Position numbers and translations under genes: made by a program. This document shows positions 32,696-39,970 of a stretch of DNA of 41,813 bases, piece by piece (within the stretch, counting starts at the first letter, position 1; every line of letters starts with the position of its first letter). Below the pieces are notes generated by a model. The model saw only the letters and a program-made list of their open reading frames with translations, was not told the origin of the DNA and ran no database searches. Where the stretch lies: the NCBI GenBank assembly GCA_903838055.1, contig CAILWV010000033.1, forward strand, positions 1 through 41,813. The letters run 5' to 3'. The DNA is from an uncultured Bacteroidota bacterium. Its GTDB lineage: Bacteria; Bacteroidota; Bacteroidia; Flavobacteriales; Flavobacteriaceae.

Positions 32696-33868
32696 ATGTT
32701 TCGACTACAATATATTTGGATATTCTTTTTTATAATAACTAATTTGTTTTCACAAGATTTTGATAATGGTAGAATTGTTCAAAATGACTATTATGAAGAA
32801 ATTACATTTGAACTTGTACAAGATAAAATTATTATCCCAGTAACTATTAATGGAAAAAGTTATAAGTTCTTATTGGATACAGGTGCGCCTAATTTGGTTT
32901 CTAAACGTATATTAAATGAATTGAATATTACTGCTTCTAATTCAGCAAAGATTCAGGATGCAAATAATCAATCAAGCACTATGGAAACCGTTTTGATTCC
33001 TTCCATAACTTTAGGTTCAATTGAACGAAAAGATAACTTTGTATTAATAACTGATTTGGAAAATCACTTTATTTTAAAGTGCTATAAATTTGATGGATTT
33101 ATTGGAAGTAATTTTTTTAAGAATTCAATTCTTAAAATAGATATGGAAAACAAAAAAATCATTATTACCGATAATATTAAAAAACTAGAAAAAAGTACAA
33201 AACCAAAAAAAATGAAACTTGTTGGGTCGCAAAATGCGCCATACATTAAAATCAGTTTCGATAATGATAAAAAGAAAGCTACTGAAGAACTTCTAATAGA
33301 TACCGGAATGGATGGTTTTTATGAAATGTCAAATAGAGCTTACGGAATTTTTTCTAAAGAAAACATATTTGAAGAATTATCTAGAAGCAGTGGTAGTGGA
33401 ACTATTGGGTTATTTGGTTCAACACCTATGAAAGAGCAAGTGCTTTTAAAAACTAAAGGAATTAAAATTAATGGAACTACATTCGAAAACCTTATTTTCA
33501 ACACTACCGATGATAATAATTCTAGATTAGGATTTGATTTGCTGAAGTATGGATCAATCATTCTTGATTTTAAAAATGAAAATTTTTATTTTGAAAGCGA
33601 TAAAAAAATAACTTTTAATGAAAGACCTCCAGTATTTACCCCTACAATAGTAAATAATAAATTTGCTATTGGGTTCGTTTGGGATAAAAATTTACTTGAA
33701 CAATTACATTATGGAGACGAAATTATTCGAATTGCTAATTACAGATTTTCTGAAATGGATTTTTGCGATATTCTTCATATAAAAAAGGAATTAGATAACT
33801 TGACTTCTTATGAAATGGAAGTAAAATCTAAAGACAATCAAATTATAACACTTAAAATAGAAAATTAA
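32696..33868 (+). CDS. Exported retropepsin-like aspartyl protease
   Basis: A 390-residue protein with a signal peptide of about 19 residues (ending near NLFSQ). It contains two aspartyl protease lobes, one with FLLDTGAPNLVS (about 59-70) and one with LLIDTGMDGFY (about 199-209). A PDZ-like C-terminal domain follows (about 310-390). The family is common and uncharacterised in Bacteroidetes. It starts 11 bases after the dioxygenase and has no obvious role in aromatic breakdown. It looks like a passenger gene inserted between pathway genes. Confidence 0.85.
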   Translation: MFRLQYIWIFFFIITNLFSQDFDNGRIVQNDYYEEITFELVQDKIIIPVTINGKSYKFLLDTGAPNLVSKRILNELNITASNSAKIQDANNQSSTMETVLIPSITLGSIERKDNFVLITDLENHFILKCYKFDGFIGSNFFKNSILKIDMENKKIIITDNIKKLEKSTKPKKMKLVGSQNAPYIKISFDNDKKKATEELLIDTGMDGFYEMSNRAYGIFSKENIFEELSRSSGSGTIGLFGSTPMKEQVLLKTKGIKINGTTFENLIFNTTDDNNSRLGFDLLKYGSIILDFKNENFYFESDKKITFNERPPVFTPTIVNNKFAIGFVWDKNLLEQLHYGDEIIRIANYRFSEMDFCDILHIKKELDNLTSYEMEVKSKDNQIITLKIEN

Positions 33869-33903
33869 TTAATCGCCTCTTCAAGAATTTAAAAAAAACA
33901 ATA

Positions 33904-34083
33904 ATGAATAAATTAAAATTAATTAAAGCTTTTATTGGACCTATTGGTTTTATTATGATGGGCTCTTATTTAGTACAAAAGACAGATAAAATGGCAGTTA
34001 TTATTGGCTATGTAAATATTTGCTTTTGGTCCGTATTATTGCTATTTGCGTTTTATAAATTAATTAAAAAAAATAAAGCTTAG
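33904..34083 (+). CDS. 59-residue two-TM membrane protein
   Basis: A short open frame starts MNKLKLIKAFIGPIGFIMMG, has a second hydrophobic segment at about 34-51 and ends KKNKA. It is preceded by an A-rich leader as is usual in this phylum. It lies 35 bases after the protease gene and 30 bases before the FAH-family gene, whose leader (TTAGCAACTTAGAAACTTA) looks repeat-derived. Function unknown. Confidence 0.6.
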   Translation: MNKLKLIKAFIGPIGFIMMGSYLVQKTDKMAVIIGYVNICFWSVLLLFAFYKLIKKNKA

Positions 34084-34113
34084 TTCCTTAGCAACTTAGA
34101 AACTTAAAAAAAA

Positions 34114-35022
34114 ATGAAACTACTTACATACAAAACAGCCGACACTGAACCTCGTTTAGGATTTATCCACAACAATCAAGTAATCGACATGGAAGATTTT
34201 GGAGAAATATCTAATTTTCCATTACCAAACGACATGTTGGATTTAATTGACCTTGGATTTGAAATAATTCAGGAAATCACCGAAATGGTGAACGAAACTC
34301 CAGAAAATTTCTTTGAAGAAATATTCTATAATATGGACGAAGTTACCATCCTCGCTCCTATTGAAAAACCAAGAAAAAACATCATCGGAATAGGATTAAA
34401 CTATACTGAACACGTTGCCGAAAGCGCAAGAACATTGGATACAACAGGTAAATTACCACAAAAACCGATTATCTTTTCTAAACCACCAACAACGGTTACG
34501 GCTACTAATACAAATATCATAAAAAACACCAAACTAACTTCTCAATTGGACTGGGAAGTAGAATTGGCAGTAGTTATTGGCAAAAAAGGAAAATACGTTG
34601 CTAATGCCGATGCCATGGATTATGTTTTTGGGTATAGCGTTATAAATGATATTTCCGCAAGAGATTGCCGTCGCGAAGGACAATGGATTGTTTCTAAAGG
34701 GCAAGATACTTTTGCACCAATGGGACCAATTTTAGTTACCAAAGACGAAATTGAAAATCCGCACAACTTGAACTTATCTTTAAAAGTAAACGGAATAGAA
34801 AAACAAAACTCTAATACCAAGTTTTTACTTTTCAATATAAATGATTTAATTGAAGATTTAAGCATCGTGTTTACTTTAGAACCAGGTGATATCATTGCCA
34901 CAGGAACACCCTCAGGCGTTGGCGCAGGACGAACTCCTCAAGAATGGTTAAGCAATGGAGATGTTGTGGAAGCAACTGTGGAAGGAATTGGTTCGATCGT
35001 GAATACCGTTAAGGAAATATAA
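34114..35022 (+). CDS. Fumarylacetoacetate hydrolase-family enzyme (acylpyruvate hydrolase)
   Basis: A 302-residue protein with the FAH fold. An N-terminal domain (1-85) is followed by the catalytic domain, with metal-binding E-x-E in LDWEVELAVVIG (about 143-154), an Asp in INDISARDCRREGQW (about 175-189), SKGQDTFAPMGP and the C-terminal TGTPSGVG motif. In this operon it should split maleylpyruvate or fumarylpyruvate (or an amide analogue) into a C4 acid and pyruvate. The following beta-lactamase-like gene starts 9 bases after it. Confidence 0.88.
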   Translation: MKLLTYKTADTEPRLGFIHNNQVIDMEDFGEISNFPLPNDMLDLIDLGFEIIQEITEMVNETPENFFEEIFYNMDEVTILAPIEKPRKNIIGIGLNYTEHVAESARTLDTTGKLPQKPIIFSKPPTTVTATNTNIIKNTKLTSQLDWEVELAVVIGKKGKYVANADAMDYVFGYSVINDISARDCRREGQWIVSKGQDTFAPMGPILVTKDEIENPHNLNLSLKVNGIEKQNSNTKFLLFNINDLIEDLSIVFTLEPGDIIATGTPSGVGAGRTPQEWLSNGDVVEATVEGIGSIVNTVKEI

Positions 35023-35030
35023 AAGAGTTT

Positions 35031-36110
35031 ATGAAGAAATTAAATATAATTCCAATATTTATTCTTTTTTTTATTAGTAATACTTATTGCCAAAACATAA
35101 AGAATGATATTGACTCTTTATTTTATGCAAAAAAAAATAGTATTTCCGTCTTAAAACCTAATATTGGAATTTCAATAGGAATAATCAAAAACAATAATAC
35201 TTTTTACTATTCATGCGGAAAGTTAAATCATGATTCTTCAGAAAAAACAAATGAGAATACAATTTTTGAGATTGGTTCGGTTACAAAAATATTTACTGGA
35301 TTATTAATTGCAAATGAAATAGAAAAAAACAAATTAAAAATTAATGATTATATAGAAACTTATTTACCAAAAGATATTGTTAATAAGAATATTAGGAATA
35401 AAGTTACTATAAAAAATTTACTATCTTATACTTCTGGGTTACCAACTTTTCATGGTGATAAATATGATATCCAAATGAATAAAATTGATTCTGTTCAACC
35501 ATATAAATTGGTAACAAAAAAACAATTATTAAAAGTATTAACTGAAAATGATAGTTTAGGAAAACAAGAATATGAATATTCTAACTATAACTTTGCTCTT
35601 TTAGGATTTATTCTAAATAATTTAGAACATCAGAAATACGAAAATCTTATTAAAAAAAGAATATTTGAACCATTAATGATGAACAATTCCTATTGTAATA
35701 AATTTCCTAATAACAATATTGCAGGACTATATGACGAAAATGATATTTCAACAAATAATATTATTTTGGGAGAATTTGAACCTGCTGGAATAATAAAATC
35801 GAATATTGTTGATATGTCAAAATTCATTTATAACCAAATATATAATAACAATAGTAAATTGCAAAAAAGCATCAATCTATCACAAAAAATACTTTATGAA
35901 AATACTGAATTAAACACGGCTTTTGGTTGGCATATATTTAAAATTAAAGATAATGAAGTTTATTACATGCAAGGTGATACTTTTGGAAATTCATCAATTA
36001 TAGGATTTGATAAAAAAAACAAAATAGGAATTGTAATTTTGGCGAATCAACAATCACATGATTTTTTAGAACAGATTTTTGATTATGTTTATAAAAATAC
36101 TTTAAAATGA
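35031..36110 (+). CDS. Exported serine beta-lactamase-like hydrolase
   Basis: A 359-residue protein with a signal peptide of about 20 residues (ending near NTYCQ). The class C beta-lactamase/DD-peptidase motifs are S-x-x-K in EIGSVTKIFTG (about 82-92) and Y-x-N in YSNYNFALLG (about 183-192). The KTG-like third motif is weak (QGDTFGNSS, near 311). It is more likely an esterase or peptidase than an antibiotic-resistance enzyme. It overlaps the maleate isomerase start by four bases (ATGA), so it is now an integral part of the operon, although its function seems unrelated. Confidence 0.82.
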   Translation: MKKLNIIPIFILFFISNTYCQNIKNDIDSLFYAKKNSISVLKPNIGISIGIIKNNNTFYYSCGKLNHDSSEKTNENTIFEIGSVTKIFTGLLIANEIEKNKLKINDYIETYLPKDIVNKNIRNKVTIKNLLSYTSGLPTFHGDKYDIQMNKIDSVQPYKLVTKKQLLKVLTENDSLGKQEYEYSNYNFALLGFILNNLEHQKYENLIKKRIFEPLMMNNSYCNKFPNNNIAGLYDENDISTNNIILGEFEPAGIIKSNIVDMSKFIYNQIYNNNSKLQKSINLSQKILYENTELNTAFGWHIFKIKDNEVYYMQGDTFGNSSIIGFDKKNKIGIVILANQQSHDFLEQIFDYVYKNTLK

Positions 36111-36853
36111 AATACAGAATAGGACAAATAGTTCCCTCCTCCAATGTGACGATGGAAACCGAAATACCAGCGATATTTAAAGCAAGAGAATCCATTTTGC
36201 CTGAGCGTTTTACTTTCCATAGCAGTAGAATGCGAATGAAAAAAGTAACCAAAGAAGAATTGGAAGCCATGGATGCCATGAGTTTAAAATGTGCTCAAGA
36301 ACTTTCGGATGCTCATGTAGACGTTATGGGATATGCTTGTTTGGTTGCTATTATGAGCATGGGGCGCGGTTACCATTGCGTATCGGAAGTAAATTTACAC
36401 CAAGAAACGGTTGCCAACGACTTCCCTACTCCTATTGTAACTTCGGCAGGAGCTTTAATTAATGGATTGAAAGTTTTAGGTGCGAAACAAATCTCTATCA
36501 TCACTCCTTACATGCGACCATTAACTGATATGGTAGTGGATTATATTGAACACCAAGGCATCAAAGTAAAACAAAGTATTGCTTTGGAAATTCCTGATAA
36601 TTTAGAAGTTGCAGCACAAAACCCTTTGAATTTATTAGAAATCTACAAACAATTAGATTTAACCGATGTGGATGTTTTAGTAGCTTCAGCTTGTGTGCAA
36701 ATGCCATCGCTAGAAGCAATCGATCTAATTCAAGCAGAATGCGGAATTCCTGTAACTTCGGCAGCTGTTTGTACTACATATGAAATGATGAAGAAATTAG
36801 GAATTGAACCTAAGTCTACTATTGGTGGTGAATTGCTAAGTGGAAAATATTAA
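36107..36853 (+). CDS. Maleate cis-trans isomerase (Asp/Glu racemase superfamily)
   Basis: A 248-residue enzyme. The N-terminus YRIGQIVPSSNVTMETEIPA (about 3-22) is the signature of maleate isomerases such as NicE/MaiA. The two catalytic cysteines are present: Cys78 in GYACLVAIM and Cys196 in ASACVQMPSL. It converts maleate to fumarate, so the operon can finish with hydrolysis first and isomerisation second. Glutathione-dependent maleylpyruvate isomerase is not needed and none is encoded here. It is translationally coupled to the beta-lactamase-like gene and is the last gene of the catabolic operon. Confidence 0.88.
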   Translation: MKYRIGQIVPSSNVTMETEIPAIFKARESILPERFTFHSSRMRMKKVTKEELEAMDAMSLKCAQELSDAHVDVMGYACLVAIMSMGRGYHCVSEVNLHQETVANDFPTPIVTSAGALINGLKVLGAKQISIITPYMRPLTDMVVDYIEHQGIKVKQSIALEIPDNLEVAAQNPLNLLEIYKQLDLTDVDVLVASACVQMPSLEAIDLIQAECGIPVTSAAVCTTYEMMKKLGIEPKSTIGGELLSGKY

Positions 36854-36884
36854 TACTCAAAATCATTTTTATACAACTACTTTC

Positions 36885-36908
36885 TATTTATGATAATTAT
36901 CATAAATA
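36885..36908. promoter_or_regulatory. Perfect 24-bp palindrome, CRP/FNR-like operator candidate
   Basis: The half-site TATTTATGATAA is followed directly by its exact complement. The core TGATAATTATCA has TGAT and ATCA four bases apart, as in FNR/CRP-family sites. Its centre (36896.5) lies about 33 bases upstream of the centre of a perfect -7 box at 36926-36933, that is near -40 from the inferred start site. This is the class II activator position. Confidence 0.6.
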
Positions 36909-36925
36909 ATGAGATTTGATATTTT

Positions 36926-36933
36926 TATATTTG
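36926..36933 (+). promoter_or_regulatory. -7 promoter box for the 45-residue membrane protein
   Basis: TATATTTG matches TAnnTTTG exactly, 23 bases upstream of the ATG at 36957. No TTG is present at the -33 position. The palindrome occupies the area just upstream, as expected for an activator-dependent promoter. Confidence 0.6.
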
Positions 36934-36956
36934 GTAAAACTTAAAACCAAAATCTC

Positions 36957-37094
36957 ATGAATAAATTAGTAATTCCTTTATACTCCTGGGATAATGGAGC
37001 ATTTATAATGATAGGCGTTTTTGCTTTAGTTATTATAGGGTTAGTTGGAGCCATCTTTCTTATGATGGGAAGTAGTAAAAACAAAAAAGACTAA
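36957..37094 (+). CDS. 45-residue single-TM membrane protein
   Basis: A short frame, MNKLVIPLYSWDNGAFIMIG with a hydrophobic segment at about 15-38 and a basic tail (SSKNKKD). It has a clear promoter box, an A-rich leader (AAAACCAAAATCTC) and a strong terminator that begins within its last codons, so it is a convincing stand-alone small gene. I do not recognise the family. The palindromic operator suggests condition-dependent expression, for instance oxygen- or redox-linked (inference). Confidence 0.7.
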   Translation: MNKLVIPLYSWDNGAFIMIGVFALVIIGLVGAIFLMMGSSKNKKD

Positions 37095-37114
37095 GTTTTC
37101 GCTTAGTCTTTTTT
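37083..37114 (+). terminator. Strong terminator after the 45-residue gene
   Basis: A perfect 13-bp stem, AAAAAAGACTAAG (37083-37095) with 37102-37114, has a 6-base loop and ends in six T. It overlaps the last codons of the small gene. Confidence 0.9.
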
Positions 37115-37119
37115 ATGTA

Positions 37120-37194
37120 TTAATTCTTAATAAAGAAAAGTGCAAGTGTAACTGCAATTAACAGTTTAGTACATAATATTATTAGTTTAGCCAT
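37120..37194 (-). CDS. 24-residue hydrophobic peptide, possible small gene
   Basis: A very short frame, MAKLIILCTKLLIAVTLALF then FIKN. It is one hydrophobic helix preceded by an A-rich leader (AATTAAACAAAAAATC) of the type seen before real genes here. It follows the PspC gene by 32 bases on the same strand and could be the last gene of the PadR-PspC operon. It may also be a chance frame. Confidence 0.4.
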   Translation of the reverse strand: MAKLIILCTKLLIAVTLALFFIKN

Positions 37195-37226
37195 GATTTT
37201 TTGTTTAATTAATGCTTACTAGTTCA

Positions 37227-38921
37227 CTATATTTTTTTAGTTTCAGTTTTAATAATTTCTTTACCATTAACTTTAACTATTACGGTTTTCACAGTATCTC
37301 CTTGAATTTCATTGATATCTTCAGTTTTAACCTCCACATCATTGAATTCGTTCTCATTTTCAGGACAATTTAAACATTTAACATTGGTTGAACTAACTTT
37401 GTAAATATAATCTTTAGCGCTAAAATGTAAGTTAAAAAAGTTATTGTCTGAGGTATCAAAATCTCGCACATTTTCATCCATTTTAAATATTGTTCCTTCA
37501 GGCAGATATAAAAATAATTCTACTTTTTGATTACGGAATTTTGAAGCTACTTCACTCAATAAGTAATTATCTAAAATCAATTGATTTCCTTGGATTTTAT
37601 AACAATATTTAATTTTTTCAGCTCTAATTTTAGCTTCAGTTCCTGATTTTCCATAAGCCAATTTTTCTATCTGAAGGAATGGTAATTTCTCATTAGTTTT
37701 CAAAATTTTAATAGAAACATTATTGGAATAAATAACATCATGATTAGTTTCATCTTGTGTTAATTTAAAATCGGTATGATTACTAATTTCTTTATCATAA
37801 TAAATATTATTTTTAAAGCTAACTTTTAAAGTATCTGTAGGAAGTATAGTAATTACTTCTTTTTTTACATCTTTACCTTCTGAAGAAATTTGAGTAAACT
37901 CTTTTATTCCTAAAGTAATTAAAAGTGATATTGCTATACTCCATAAAGCAATCAAAGTGTATTTTGCTATATTTCCAATTGATTTATATTTGGTAACTAC
38001 TAATTTTAATCCTAAAATTAGTAAGAAAAAAAACGGAATACCTAAGGTTAATAAAAACAAAACACCTTGAATCCAAAGTGGTGTTTCTAACCCTAATGGA
38101 GTTCTAAAATGATTAATCAAAGTGTTTTGTGGTAAAGAACTAGAAAAGATTGCAACCCCAGATATTACGAAGGTTCCAAACAGAGCAAGTGAAGAAAAAA
38201 TTAAAATAATAATCCCTATAACTTTAGCAAAAGCTTTGAAAACAGTTTGAAAAATGTCTCCTAATTTATTCCCTACTGATTCTGCGCCATTTTTCACTTG
38301 GCTTCCTAATTCATTATAATTTGCATTTTTTATTTTATCAGAAACGCTATCAAATTCTGCTCTTACTTTTTTTTCTATATTAGAAATAGTAATTGGTTCT
38401 CCTCTCATTTCTAATTTTTCAGAGGTCGTTAAAGCCTCTGGAAGTACAATCCAAAATATCAAATAAATAACTATTCCAAAGCCAAATCCAGCAAAAGCAG
38501 TAGCTAAAAATGCAATTTTAATCCAAGCGGAATCAACTCCAAAATAATAACCCAAACCAGTGCATACTCCAGCTATTGACCCACGTTCTTTATCGCGATA
38601 TAATTTTTTACTCCCTTTTGAAGCATATGTAATAGTTGTTTTTTCTACAGAATCATCACCTATAATATAGTCTTCCGGTTGCCCCATAACCTTTACAACC
38701 TCTTCAACATCAATACTATTAATTACATGTTTGTCGCTTTTTTGTCTATCTGTAAAAAGTTCTGCAACTCGAATTTCAATATCTTTCATGATTTCATCTT
38801 GTCCAGAAGAATTAGAAAGTGAACGTTTTATCGCTTCAAAATATTTAGATAACTTTTGGTATGCATCTTCATCAATATGAAAAAATAATCCACCTACGTT
38901 AATATTTACTGTTTTATTCAT
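37227..38921 (-). CDS. PspC-domain membrane protein
   Basis: A 564-residue envelope stress-type protein. A cytoplasmic N-terminus (1-100) includes MNKTVNINVGGLFFHIDEDA. The PspC domain (about 106-168) has LYRDKERGSIAGVCTGLGYY and a long hydrophobic segment. About three more transmembrane segments lie at 230-350. A soluble C-terminal region (about 360-564) is predicted to be periplasmic and beta-rich, with a CLNCPENENE segment. This large form is common in Bacteroidetes next to PadR regulators. It lies 10 bases after the PadR gene and is presumably controlled by it. Confidence 0.88.
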   Translation of the reverse strand: MNKTVNINVGGLFFHIDEDAYQKLSKYFEAIKRSLSNSSGQDEIMKDIEIRVAELFTDRQKSDKHVINSIDVEEVVKVMGQPEDYIIGDDSVEKTTITYASKGSKKLYRDKERGSIAGVCTGLGYYFGVDSAWIKIAFLATAFAGFGFGIVIYLIFWIVLPEALTTSEKLEMRGEPITISNIEKKVRAEFDSVSDKIKNANYNELGSQVKNGAESVGNKLGDIFQTVFKAFAKVIGIIILIFSSLALFGTFVISGVAIFSSSLPQNTLINHFRTPLGLETPLWIQGVLFLLTLGIPFFFLLILGLKLVVTKYKSIGNIAKYTLIALWSIAISLLITLGIKEFTQISSEGKDVKKEVITILPTDTLKVSFKNNIYYDKEISNHTDFKLTQDETNHDVIYSNNVSIKILKTNEKLPFLQIEKLAYGKSGTEAKIRAEKIKYCYKIQGNQLILDNYLLSEVASKFRNQKVELFLYLPEGTIFKMDENVRDFDTSDNNFFNLHFSAKDYIYKVSSTNVKCLNCPENENEFNDVEVKTEDINEIQGDTVKTVIVKVNGKEIIKTETKKI

Positions 38922-38931
38922 GATTATTAAT

Positions 38932-39255
38932 TTAATTTGTTATTATGTTTACAGCATCTGATAATTCAATCCATGTGCCGCTTAATTCGTTCAAAAATGT
39001 TTTTCCTAATTCAGTTAACTCGTAGTATTTTCTTGGTGGCCCTGATGTAGATTCTTCCCATCTATAATTAAGTAAACCATCATTTTTTAACCTTGTAAGA
39101 AGCGGATAAATTGTACCTTCTACCACTAATAGTTTTGCGTTTTTTAATGTATCTAATATTTCTGATGTGTAAGCTTCTTTTTCTTTCAAAACAGATAAGA
39201 TACAAAACTCTAAAACTCCTTTTCGCATTTGAGCCTTTGTGTTTTCAATATTCAT
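38932..39255 (-). CDS. PadR-family transcriptional regulator
   Basis: A 107-residue winged-helix regulator. MRKGVLEFCILSVLKEKEAY (about 11-30), VVEGTIYPLLTRLKNDGLL (about 44-62) and ESTSGPPRKYYELTELGKTFL (about 68-88) are classic PadR-family sequence. It is likely an autoregulated repressor of the PadR-PspC operon. The 204-base gap upstream, shared with the divergent DUF4442 gene, contains an ACTATAGT palindrome (39308-39315) and a repeated TTAGA word that could be its site, but this is weak. Confidence 0.9.
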   Translation of the reverse strand: MNIENTKAQMRKGVLEFCILSVLKEKEAYTSEILDTLKNAKLLVVEGTIYPLLTRLKNDGLLNYRWEESTSGPPRKYYELTELGKTFLNELSGTWIELSDAVNIITN

Positions 39256-39412
39256 ATTTTTTTTATTTCAAATTTGACTAATTTCAATTATTATGTTTTT
39301 TTAGATTACTATAGTTAGACTATTAATTTCTTATGCAAAGATATAAATTTAAAAAGGTATTATGTAAAGCAAAGTACTATAATTTAACAATATATTAACA
39401 AAACATGAAATA

Positions 39413-39441
39413 TTGAAACTTCTTCAATATTTGTATATTTA
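39413..39441 (+). promoter_or_regulatory. Promoter candidate for the DUF4442 gene
   Basis: TTG at 39413-39415 lies 18 bases upstream of TATATTTA (39434-39441), which matches TAnnTTTG except for the last base. The ATG is 18 bases further on. Confidence 0.45.
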
Positions 39442-39459
39442 CAAGAAAATCAATATTTA

Positions 39460-39915
39460 ATGGACTTCTCTCCAAATAAATTGAACTTCTATTTATTTTT
39501 TAAGCTCCCCTCCGCTTTTTTGTGTGGCGTAAGAGTAAAATCAATAACTACTTCTATTTGTATCGTTTCAGTAAAGTACCGCTGGTTAAATCAAAATCCT
39601 TTTAACTCGATTTATTTTGCTGTTCAAGCTATGGCTGCTGAACTTACAACTGGTGTATTAGTCATGTATCAAATTAAGAAAAGCAATAATAAAATCTCCA
39701 TGTTGGTTACGAATATTAAAGGAAATTTTTCAAAAAAAGCTAAAGGAAAAATTTATTTTACTTGTTATGATGGAGAAGTAATAGAACAAGCAATTCAAAA
39801 AACCAGTGCTTCAAATGAAGGGCAAACCTTCTGGTTAAAATCAATTGGAATTGATGAGCACGGAGATATTGTTTCGGAAATGGATTTTGAATGGAGCATT
39901 CGAATAAAACAATAA
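39460..39915 (+). CDS. DUF4442 hotdog-fold protein
   Basis: A 151-residue protein of the hotdog superfamily. FKLPSAFLCGVRVKS (about 14-28) and RWLNQNPFNSIYFAVQAMAAELTTGVL (about 41-67) match the DUF4442 pattern, in which N-x-F-x-S-x-Y-F-A-A-Q-x-M-A-A-E is conserved. The family is thought to be thioesterase-like and has no confirmed substrate. It has its own promoter and is followed 55 bases later by the GIN-domain gene, which has its own -7 box. Confidence 0.85.
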   Translation: MDFSPNKLNFYLFFKLPSAFLCGVRVKSITTSICIVSVKYRWLNQNPFNSIYFAVQAMAAELTTGVLVMYQIKKSNNKISMLVTNIKGNFSKKAKGKIYFTCYDGEVIEQAIQKTSASNEGQTFWLKSIGIDEHGDIVSEMDFEWSIRIKQ

Positions 39916-39941
39916 AATAGAAAATAAATCAATATTTTTAT

Positions 39942-39949
39942 TAAATTTG
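39942..39949 (+). promoter_or_regulatory. -7 promoter box for the GIN-domain gene
   Basis: TAAATTTG matches TAnnTTTG exactly, 21 bases upstream of the ATG at 39971. No good -33 TTG is seen. Confidence 0.5.
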
Positions 39950-39970
39950 TCTACTAAATTTTAACATAAA

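Noticed and set aside
35031..36110. Antibiotic-resistance beta-lactamase
   Set aside because: It has the S-x-x-K and Y-x-N motifs but a poor third motif and a catabolic-operon setting. General serine esterase/peptidase relatives are far more common.
39308..39315. ACTATAGT palindrome as a PadR operator
   Set aside because: The symmetry does not extend beyond eight bases and the known PadR-type half-sites are not clear.
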